DNA of 38,237 nt, from the NCBI GenBank assembly GCA_020634935.1, contig JACKAT010000055.1, positions 1 through 38,237 on the forward strand. Reading direction: 5' to 3'. Both the position numbers and the translations under genes were made by a program. Positions 32,441-38,237 of this stretch are shown here, piece after piece. How positions within the stretch are numbered: position 1 is the stretch's first letter; every line of letters begins with the position of its first letter. The stretch is from Anaerolineales bacterium. GTDB lineage: Bacteria > Chloroflexota > Anaerolineae > 4572-78 > J111. Under the pieces are notes generated by a model, which saw only the letters and a list, made by a program, of their open reading frames with translations, was not told the origin of the DNA and did not search any database.

Positions 32441-34416
32441 CCCAGCCAATGGATACCCCGTCTCCAAAAGCCGCCGCGTTTCAGCCGCCCCAACCAACCC
32501 TGGCCTCGACCTTCTTGCGCTGGGAATGGCTGCTGGTCGCCCTGATTATTGGGGTTAGCCTGGTCAACACCCTGCTGTCGCCTTTTTTCCTGCAAGCGAC
32601 CAACCTCTTTAGAACCGCCTCCGATTTTATGGAGTTGGGCATTATGATGCTGCCGATGGTGTTTATCATCATCACCGGCAATATCGATTTATCGGTGGCC
32701 TCGATGCTGGGCATGTGCGCCTCGTTTATGGGCTGGTTGTTCAACAACGGCTGGAACATCTGGGCGGCGGCCGGGGCGGCGCTGGTCTTGGGCGGGCTGG
32801 CCGGTTTGCTCAACGGCTATCTCATCGCCAAGGTGCGACTGCCGGCCCTGGTGGTGACGCTGGGGACGTTTGCGTTCTATCGCGGCGTGGCTTACGTGTT
32901 GCTGGGCGATCAGGCCGCGCGGGGCTACCCGTCCGCGTTCACCTATTTGGGGCAGGGTAAATTAGGCAGCACGCCAGCGCCGTTTTCGCTGCTGCTGTTC
33001 ATCGTGCTAGCCGTGATTTTTGGCCTGGTGCTGCACAAAACCACCTTTGGCCGCTACCTGTACGCCATCGGTAATAATGAAGAAGCCTGCCGCTTCGCCG
33101 GCGTGGCCGTCGACCGGATCAAGATGATCATCTTTGTCGTGTCCGGTTTGATGTCGGCCCTGGCCGGCATTGTGCTGGCCGCCCGCTTCGGCAGCACCCG
33201 GCCCGATATCGGCCTGGGGCTGGAGTTGGACGTGATTACGGCCACTGTCCTGGGCGGCATCGATATTTTCGGCGGCAGCGGCACGATGATCGGCGCGGTG
33301 CTGTCGCTGATTTTGATCGGAGTCATGCGGTTCGGCATGAGCTTGGTCAACATTCAAGGCCAGGTTCAGAGCATCGCCATTGGGTTTTTGTTGATTTTGG
33401 CGATTTTGCTGCCCTACGTCGGCCGCAAACTGTCGAGCGGCGGCCTGCGCCTGACCGGCAGTACGATTTTTTCGACGGCGGCGGCCATCGCTTTAGCGGT
33501 GCTGTTTGGCGGCTTCTTCTCTTGGTCGCGCGCGCCCATTCTGGTCACCCCGACCTCGACCCCGCGCCCGCCGACGCCAACGGCCACCCAGGCCATCGTC
33601 TTGCAAGCCACGCCCACGCCCGCCGCCATCCCGCCCACGCCGACGCCGCGCCCTTCGCCCACCCCGACCATGACTCCACCGCCCGGCGCGGCCGTCGAGG
33701 CCGATAACGCGGCCAGCCCTACCCCCACCGAGCCGCCAAGGCCGGAGGAGGATATGATCGATATTCCGGCCGGGCCGTTTACCCTGGGCAGCGACTCCGG
33801 CGAACCGAATGAAGGCCCGGCCCAGACCATCGAGCTGCCGGCCTACGCCATCGACCGCTTTGAGGTGACCAACGATGATTTCGCCCTCTTTGTCGCGGCT
33901 ACCGGCTACCAGACCGACGCCGAAGCCAAGGGATCGAACAAAACCTGGCAGTCCTACATCGAGGGGAACGGCAATCATCCCGTCGTCAAAGTCACCTGGC
34001 CAGATGCGACGGCGTTTTGCGAATGGCTCGACAAGCGCCTGCCCAGCGAAGCCGAGTGGGAGAAAGCGGCGCGAGGGACCGAAGGGCGGCTCTACCCCTG
34101 GGGCGACGCTTACGAAAGCGGTCGCGCCAACCTGAAGGATACGGGGATTCGCGGCACGGTGGCCGTCGGCAGTTTTGCCACGGGCGCCAGCCCTTACGGG
34201 GTGGAAGATATGGCCGGCAACGTCTGGGAATGGACCGCCGACGCCTTTGAAGCCTATCCCAACAGCAGCTATCAAGACCCGTTCTACGGCGACAACCTGC
34301 GGGTGACCCGGGGCGGTGGCTGGTTTGATGAAGACGCCCAAGCGCGCGCCACCAACCGGTCCGCGGCCGCGCCCGACGCGGCCAACGATGATTTGGGGTT
34401 CCGCTGTGTCCGTTAG
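32437..34416 (+). CDS. rhaQ: Rhamnose-type ABC permease 2 fused to an extracellular FGE-sulfatase-type domain
   Basis: A 659-residue fusion. Residues ~1-325 are a complete BPD_transp_2 permease (TGNIDLSVASMLGM, VVTLGTFAFYRG, YAIGNNEEACRFAGV, LGGIDIFGGSGTMIG). An added hydrophobic helix (~348-368) after the basic GRKLSSGGLRL should carry the chain to the outside. A Thr-Pro-rich linker (~370-440) leads to a formylglycine-generating-enzyme/SUMF1-type domain (~442-659) with IPAGPFTLGSDSGE, PVVKVTWPDATAFCEWL, LPSEAEWEKAARG, YPWGD, GNVWEW and LGFRC. The two FGE active-site cysteines expected after RGG are absent (RGGGWFDEDAQARATNR), so it probably binds rather than oxidises. The frame is uninterrupted. 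ATG overlaps the rhaP stop by 4 nt. Confidence 0.92.
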   Translation: MTQPMDTPSPKAAAFQPPQPTLASTFLRWEWLLVALIIGVSLVNTLLSPFFLQATNLFRTASDFMELGIMMLPMVFIIITGNIDLSVASMLGMCASFMGWLFNNGWNIWAAAGAALVLGGLAGLLNGYLIAKVRLPALVVTLGTFAFYRGVAYVLLGDQAARGYPSAFTYLGQGKLGSTPAPFSLLLFIVLAVIFGLVLHKTTFGRYLYAIGNNEEACRFAGVAVDRIKMIIFVVSGLMSALAGIVLAARFGSTRPDIGLGLELDVITATVLGGIDIFGGSGTMIGAVLSLILIGVMRFGMSLVNIQGQVQSIAIGFLLILAILLPYVGRKLSSGGLRLTGSTIFSTAAAIALAVLFGGFFSWSRAPILVTPTSTPRPPTPTATQAIVLQATPTPAAIPPTPTPRPSPTPTMTPPPGAAVEADNAASPTPTEPPRPEEDMIDIPAGPFTLGSDSGEPNEGPAQTIELPAYAIDRFEVTNDDFALFVAATGYQTDAEAKGSNKTWQSYIEGNGNHPVVKVTWPDATAFCEWLDKRLPSEAEWEKAARGTEGRLYPWGDAYESGRANLKDTGIRGTVAVGSFATGASPYGVEDMAGNVWEWTADAFEAYPNSSYQDPFYGDNLRVTRGGGWFDEDAQARATNRSAAAPDAANDDLGFRCVR

Positions 34417-34513
34417 TTAACCCCCATTATCTGATTTGGGCTGACAATGTTATAATCACACCGTTGCCGCCTATGGCGTCCTGAGCAGGTATTAACTTGA
34501 TAAAATATCTATC

Positions 34514-34640
34514 GGAGCGACAAAGCTTGCTTTGTCATCAGAAATGTACCGGAGCGACAAAGCTTGCTTTGCCCCAAGAAATGTACCGGAGCGACAAAGC
34601 GTGCTTTGTCTCCCTCGCTCAAAGCAAGCTTTGATGCTCC
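34514..34640. repeat. GGAGC palindromes: three tandem 37-nt units plus a closing half
   Basis: GGAGCGACAAAGC starts at 34514, 34551 and 34588, an exact 37-base period; each holds a GACAAAGC/GCTTTGTC-type hairpin and the first two share the spacer GAAATGTACC. The inverted closing half TCAAAGCAAGCTTTGATGCT ends in GCTCC at 34640. The unit resembles the 27641 element with the first hairpin amplified. Confidence 0.9.
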
Positions 34641-34692
34641 AGACAGGCTTTTAATTACACCGGAGTTCGCCAGTCCCTCTTGGGACGCCACC

Positions 34693-34724
34693 AAGAATGA
34701 AAATCACCGCTATTTTTCATTCTT
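34693..34724 (+). terminator. AT-rich hairpin before rhaS
   Basis: AAGAATGAAAA (34693-34703) pairs with TTTTCATTCTT (34714-34724), followed by TCATTATT. It might end transcripts from rhaQ or shape the rhaS leader. Confidence 0.4.
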
Positions 34725-34742
34725 TCATTATTAATTCTTTCA

Positions 34743-34772
34743 TTGCAGTTCAGAGGAGGTGTTCCATATAAA
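34743..34772 (+). promoter_or_regulatory. Promoter candidate for rhaS
   Basis: TTGCAG and TATAAA are separated by 18 bases, about 80 nt before the rhaS start codon. Confidence 0.4.
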
Positions 34773-34853
34773 AATAACATTTGCAACGAAGCAATAGGTA
34801 AACCAACGTAATCGCTCACCAAAATCAAATAAATAACTTTAGGAGGATCTGAA

Positions 34854-36281
34854 GTGAATCAAATAACAATGAAGAAAATTTTTGTATCAATGATGATTTT
34901 GTGGATGCTGGCTTTGCCGGCCGCGGCTCTGGCCCAGGACCCCACCGCCGAACCGACCGCCGAACCGACGGCCGAAATGATGGAAGAGGCCATGCCGACC
35001 GCCGAAGCGACGGCCGAGAGTGAAGACGCGATGATGGCCGAGGACACTATGATGGGGGTGGCCTGCGATGAAGATTACAGCGTTCAGGCCGACGACTGGC
35101 TCAGTAAAATTGCCGACAAATTCTACGGCGATGTCCTGGCCTACCCGGCCATTGTCGACGCCACCAACGCCGCCGCGAAATCCGGCGGTTACGATGTCAT
35201 CGACAACGCCGACGTCATCGAACCCGGCTGGACCCTGTGTATCCCCACCGCCGAAGACGCCCAGGCCCTGCTCTCCGGCGCAATCTCCGCCGATACCGCC
35301 ATGATGGCCGAAGCCGCCCCGACGGAAGAAGCCATGGCCGAAGGCGAAGCCGCCATGATGGAAGGCGCTTTTAACTTTGTCCTCGTCCCCAAAAACTTGG
35401 GCAACCCCTACTTTGACACGGCCAACGCCGGCGCGCAAGAAGCCGCGGCCGAGTTAGGCGTTAGCGTCACCTACCAAGGCTCCGCCACCGCCGACGCGAC
35501 CGAACAAATTCAACTGCTCAACTCGCTCATTGCCCAGCAGGTTGACGGCCTGGCCGTTTCGGCCAACGACTCCGACGCCCTGGTTCCGACCGGGGCTGAC
35601 GCCATCGCGGCCGGGATTCCGGTGGTCAGTTGGGACGCCGAGATTGCCCCCGGCGGCCGGACCCTGCACGTCCTGCAGGCGGTGTCCGAAGATATCGGGC
35701 GCGGCCAGATTCAACTTATCTCCGACCTGATCGGCGGCGAAGGCCAAATCGCCATCCTCAGCGCTACCTCCACCGCTCCCAACCAAAACGAGTGGATCAT
35801 GTGGATGCAGGATGAGCTGACCAAGCCGGAATACGCCAACATCGAGCTGGTCGCCACCGTCTACGGCGATGACGAAGATGAAAAGAGCTACAACGAAGCC
35901 CAAGGGCTGATGAAAACCTATCCCGACCTGAAAGGCATCATCTCCCCGACCACCGTCGGTATTGCCGCCGCGGCCCGCGCGGTGCAAGACGCCGGCAAAG
36001 TAGGTGAAGTCATGGTCACCGGCCTCGGCACCCCGAACCAGATGCGCGATTATGTGAAAAGTGGCGCTGCGCCCGCGTTCGCCTTGTGGAACCCGGCTAA
36101 TTTGGGCTACCTGGCCATTTACGCCCTCAACGCCCTGGCTTCCGGCGACATCACCGGCGCGCCTGGCGACACCTTCGAAGCCGGTAAGCTCGGCTCCTAC
36201 ACCGTCGATGACAACGGCGTCATTCTCCTTGGCCCGCCCACGGTCTTCAACGCCGACAATATTGACAATTTCGATTTCTAA
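34854..36281 (+). CDS. rhaS: Rhamnose-type sugar-binding protein with LysM domain
   Basis: A 475-residue secreted binding protein. GTG start seven bases after AGGAGG. A signal peptide (to about residue 27, ALAQ) lacks a lipobox Cys. Then an Ala/Glu/Met/Pro linker (~28-68), a LysM-like domain (~71-131; YSVQADDWLSKIADKFYGD, IEPGWTLCIP, with Cys71 and Cys129 able to form a disulphide), a second acidic linker, and the periplasmic-binding-protein domain (~172-475). The latter follows rhizobial RhaS as I recall it: VSANDSDALVPTG, VVSWDAEIAPGGR, ILSATSTAPNQNEWI, VYGDDEDEKSYNEAQGL, SPTTVGIAAAAR. LysM normally binds N-acetylglucosamine in peptidoglycan, so the protein may be held in the wall. It is followed directly by a terminator hairpin. 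Confidence 0.93.
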   Translation: MNQITMKKIFVSMMILWMLALPAAALAQDPTAEPTAEPTAEMMEEAMPTAEATAESEDAMMAEDTMMGVACDEDYSVQADDWLSKIADKFYGDVLAYPAIVDATNAAAKSGGYDVIDNADVIEPGWTLCIPTAEDAQALLSGAISADTAMMAEAAPTEEAMAEGEAAMMEGAFNFVLVPKNLGNPYFDTANAGAQEAAAELGVSVTYQGSATADATEQIQLLNSLIAQQVDGLAVSANDSDALVPTGADAIAAGIPVVSWDAEIAPGGRTLHVLQAVSEDIGRGQIQLISDLIGGEGQIAILSATSTAPNQNEWIMWMQDELTKPEYANIELVATVYGDDEDEKSYNEAQGLMKTYPDLKGIISPTTVGIAAAARAVQDAGKVGEVMVTGLGTPNQMRDYVKSGAAPAFALWNPANLGYLAIYALNALASGDITGAPGDTFEAGKLGSYTVDDNGVILLGPPTVFNADNIDNFDF

Positions 36282-36301
36282 AGTATAGGATTATCAAAAA
36301 A

Positions 36302-36332
36302 GGTGACAGTCACTAGCCCAGTGACTGTCACC
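36302..36332 (+). terminator. Terminator of rhaS formed by a minimal GGTGACAGTCACTT element
   Basis: GGTGACAGTCACT and AGTGACTGTCACC are separated by only five bases, preceded by a run of A and followed by TTTT. It sits 21 bases after the rhaS stop. The arms are those of the 80-nt element family with the core deleted. Confidence 0.8.
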
Positions 36333-36376
36333 TTTTGATTGTCTCCTAACCTGAGGGCGATAAGTAAAGCCGAATA

Positions 36377-36557
36377 TGTCATTTCGTAGCCCCTTCGACT
36401 GCGCTCAGGATAAACTCCGGAGGAGAAATCCCTCAGACATTCCTATAAATGAAGCCTTTACCGGGGAAAATGGGCGTTGTTGCTTCAAATTTTCCCCGCC
36501 AGACCCCTTTTCCTGGTATTGTCACAGAGATTTCTCCGCTGACGCTGCGAAATGACA
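36377..36557. repeat. Inverted pair of TGTCATTTCG...GGAGAAATC repeats
   Basis: A forward copy begins at 36377 and ends GGAGAAATCCCTC (36434); an inverted copy ends at 36557 (GATTTCTCCGCTGACGCTGC then GAAATGACA). A third copy lies at 38008-38043. This kind of sequence is a widespread dispersed repeat. No coding function seen. Confidence 0.75.
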
Positions 36558-36608
36558 CGAAGAATATCTATTTCCGCCTCAACGTACTAGCTGCTGGGTT
36601 GCGGCGGC

Positions 36609-37442
36609 TTAAGAACGGCGTCCGTTGCGAGTGGCCCTAATCACCACGTTGGCCAAAGTACCGCTCTCCTGACTACCGTTGGTGTCGGCGTTGTCGATGG
36701 CCGGTTCGTCAACCGCGCTGTCCGGGGGCGGCGCGTCGTTGGGATTATCCGGGCGCGAGGAGCGCTCGTACACCTCATAGCCCCACTTGCCCAGCTCGGG
36801 CGAAATGACCCGGCCCAGATGCTTCACAATAATCACCGTACCGGCGGCCCGAAGCGTATCCTTTAACGCTTGCAACGTGGCATCGCGGGCCACCCGGCTA
36901 GACTTGCGCTGGACGTGGCTGGAATGGATGCGCTTTTTCCGCTCCTGCAACTGATCCCGAACCTCGGTTATGGCCGCCAGGTCCGGCGTGACGAACCGCT
37001 CGGCCTCGGGCCGGCTTTCTTCTTTGGCAATATAGCGGCTGAGCACCTTCAAGCGATCTTTCTTGCTCGGCATCATAATATTACGGGTGGACTGCTTGAC
37101 CTCAAAGCCCCATTCTTCGGCCTCTTCCGGCGTTTCATACAGATAGGACTTTAAATTTAGGTGAATACGTTGCAGAAAACGGTAGGCTTGCTCTTCGAAG
37201 CGTTTGAGGTTTTCAGAGGCGATGGTGCGTTGGGCTTCACTTTGCTTGAACTCATCCTGCTGGGGGGAACAGTCTTGCAGTAGTTGGGCAATGTCGTCCT
37301 TAAACGGCGACTGCTGCTCCGGGGGTAACGTGCTGTCGTAGGTCAAAAAGGTTTCGCCCGCCGTCACCAGCTTATCCGGCTGGTCATTCTCCGGCAAACC
37401 GGCGTGAAACGGACTGTTCGCGTCGAGAATAGCTGTAAACAT
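36609..37442 (-). CDS. Hypothetical protein, mostly helical
   Basis: A 277-residue protein of unknown family. It has no signal peptide or membrane helix. The N-terminal two thirds is rich in charged, helix-forming sequence (EFKQSEAQRTIASENLKRFEEQAYRF; EVRDQLQERKKRIHSSH), followed by a short hydrophobic strand (AAGTVIIVKHLG) and a disordered Pro/Asp/Asn-rich tail. AAAGGA nine bases before the ATG supports the start. It is convergent with rhaS. Nothing in sequence or context gives a function. Confidence 0.8.
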   Translation of the reverse strand: MFTAILDANSPFHAGLPENDQPDKLVTAGETFLTYDSTLPPEQQSPFKDDIAQLLQDCSPQQDEFKQSEAQRTIASENLKRFEEQAYRFLQRIHLNLKSYLYETPEEAEEWGFEVKQSTRNIMMPSKKDRLKVLSRYIAKEESRPEAERFVTPDLAAITEVRDQLQERKKRIHSSHVQRKSSRVARDATLQALKDTLRAAGTVIIVKHLGRVISPELGKWGYEVYERSSRPDNPNDAPPPDSAVDEPAIDNADTNGSQESGTLANVVIRATRNGRRS

Positions 37443-37585
37443 GGTCTAATGTCCTTTCCAAGTTAAGAGGTTTAGTCAAGATGAATATGACGCTGATTTA
37501 ACTGTTAAACCCATTATAACCATTTTCTAATTAAATGTCTACGTCGGCCAACGTTTTTGGGCGAAACCCATTATTTCAAAGAAAA

Positions 37586-37688
37586 GGAGCGACAAAGCTT
37601 GCTTTGTCATCCACGATTAGGTCAAAGTAAACTTTGACGCTCCAAACCGTTATTTCCAGAAGAAAGGAGCGACAAAGCTTGCTTTGTC
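37586..37688. repeat. GGAGC composite palindromes, copies near the window end
   Basis: A complete unit at 37586-37643 (GACAAAGC-TT-GCTTTGTC, then GTCAAAGTAAACTTTGAC, ending GCTCC) and a half unit at 37666-37688, starting 80 bases after the first. The preceding TTATTTC...GAA sequence is also repeated. Confidence 0.88.
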
Positions 37689-37854
37689 CTTTCAATATCT
37701 GCGAATGAATTCGCCGCCTGAGCTAAGCAACGGGTTAAAACCACGTTGTTTACGACTAAACCAACCTGGGTCGCTCCGCACGCCAGCCTGGTAAAGAAAA
37801 ATTAGACAGGATTTACAAGATTATCACGATTTTAGGGGTCATAATTCATAGGAC

Positions 37855-37959
37855 TTACGCAGTTGGGGTATCGAAACAAGGTGACAGTCACTTTTTGCCG
37901 AAAATGAACGCCTGTTTAGCCTAAATAGGTCGATTTATCATCGCTAAGTGACTGTCACC
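37855..37959. repeat. GGTGACAGTCACTT-type element, copy 4
   Basis: An 80-nt core (37880-37959) with perfect 14-base arms; its reverse complement aligns along its whole length with the core at 9482-9561. The left flank TTACGCAGTT and GGGTATCGAA is shared with copy 1 in the same orientation, although the core is inverted. Confidence 0.85.
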
Positions 37960-38007
37960 TTATCCGGTGCGGTTGAATAATCTGAGTTTGATAATTAAAG
38001 GCGACGA

Positions 38008-38043
38008 TGTCATTTCGGAGCGCCAGCGGAGAAATCCCTGTGG
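38008..38043 (+). repeat. TGTCATTTCG repeat, third copy
   Basis: Contains TGTCATTTCGGAGCG and CAGCGGAGAAATCCCTGTG, matching the inverted copy at 36521-36557. Confidence 0.75.
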
Positions 38044-38086
38044 CAATACAGTGACAAGGAGGCTGTCTGGAAAGATGGTAGGACAA

Positions 38087-38225
38087 CATTAAACCGTGGA
38101 AACGTGAAAATGACGGAAGATCGACCCCATAATCGACAGAATTGACACGATTATCACGATTTTATGGATCATAATCAGGTAAATCGTGTTAATTCTGTCT
38201 AATTTCTCTTCACCACGGTTTAATG
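38087..38225. repeat. Nested inverted repeat at the window edge
   Basis: Outer arms CATTAAACCGTGG (38087-38099) and CCACGGTTTAATG (38213-38225) are perfect. Inner arms GACAGAATTGACACGA (38135-38150) and TCGTGTTAATTCTGTC (38184-38199) have one mismatch. The inner core resembles the sequence at 37803-37848. Confidence 0.85.
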
Positions 38226-38237
38226 CAGGGCTACCGG

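Larger units (their letters stand above)
34417..34853 (+). other. Intergenic region between rhaQ and rhaS
   Basis: 437 nt without a gene. Contains an extended -10 box (TGTTATAAT at 34448-34456), the tandem GGAGC palindromes (34514-34640), a hairpin (34693-34724) and a promoter candidate (34743-34772). The binding protein is therefore probably expressed from its own promoter in addition to any read-through. Confidence 0.6.
36282..36608. other. Intergenic region after rhaS
   Basis: No gene. Contains the rhaS terminator (36302-36332) and an inverted pair of the TGTCATTTCG/GGAGAAATC repeat (36377-36557). The short frame at 36449-36640 runs through the repeat and has no support. Confidence 0.6.
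37443..38237. other. Repeat-rich region without genes
   Basis: Almost 800 bases with no credible coding frame. It contains two GGAGC palindromes, a partial ACGATTATCACGATTTT-type repeat (37803-37848), an 80-nt GGTGACAGTCACTT element, a TGTCATTTCG repeat and a nested inverted repeat up to the window edge. Confidence 0.7.

Noticed and set aside
34514..34640. CRISPR-like array, because of exact 37-base periodicity
   Set aside because: Units are directly adjacent with near-identical spacers, each is a full palindrome, and no cas genes are present.

Overview
The window looks like a chromosomal contig from an uncultured member of the Chloroflexota, probably near Anaerolineae/Caldilineae. Supporting this (inference, no search run): a moderate GC content with AT-rich islands, secreted proteins with Thr-Pro or Ala-Glu-Met linkers, a LysM-bearing sugar-binding protein, giant GAF/PAS kinases, and intergenic regions full of small palindromic repeats. 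No rRNA or tRNA gene was recognised.

Layout. 1-7.2 kb: the 3' end of an amino-acid permease with universal-stress domains (+), then on the minus strand a YajO-like aldo/keto reductase, an alditol oxidase and uvrA. 7.2-10 kb: a four-helix-bundle (S23-type) gene flanked by inverted repeats, a PHP phosphoesterase and two tiny membrane/secreted proteins. 10-12.6 kb: a glmS ribozyme about 430 nt upstream of glmS. 12.6-16.1 kb (minus): a rifampin-phosphotransferase-like ATP/His-domain protein coupled to a small membrane protein. 16.4-21.5 kb (minus): an excisionase-like HTH protein, a NarL-type response regulator and a roughly 1310-residue sensor kinase. 21.6-24.9 kb (minus): a subtilisin-like lipoprotein preceded by a tyrosine recombinase. 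25.2-26.9 kb (minus): pyrG with a strong promoter and a leader hairpin. 27.3-28.9 kb (+): a zinc-ribbon protein and a CinA-like/nucleotidyltransferase fusion. 29.1-36.3 kb (+): a DeoR-type regulator and a rhamnose-type ABC importer (RhaT, RhaP, RhaQ, RhaS). 36.6-37.4 kb (minus): an unknown protein. The last 800 bases hold only repeats.

How the genes work together. The clearest functional unit is the DeoR-rhaTPQ-rhaS locus. The regulator lies 15 nt before the ATPase, rhaP and rhaQ overlap by 4 nt, and the binding protein follows a 437-nt repeat-rich gap. Two of its proteins are unusual. RhaQ carries an extra membrane segment, a Pro-Thr linker and an FGE/sulfatase-modifying-type domain that lacks the two FGE active-site cysteines. 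RhaS carries a LysM domain and no lipobox cysteine. Together they suggest an importer tethered to, or probing, the cell wall or extracellular glycans. No rhamnose catabolic genes are present in the window. The kinase and response regulator probably form a two-component pair.

The most interesting items are the glmS ribozyme with its unusually long spacer, the RhaQ fusion, the LysM-RhaS fusion, the CinA-like/NadD-like fusion, and several repeat families. Three of these families are unrelated in sequence but share one fold: an outer stem enclosing two hairpins.
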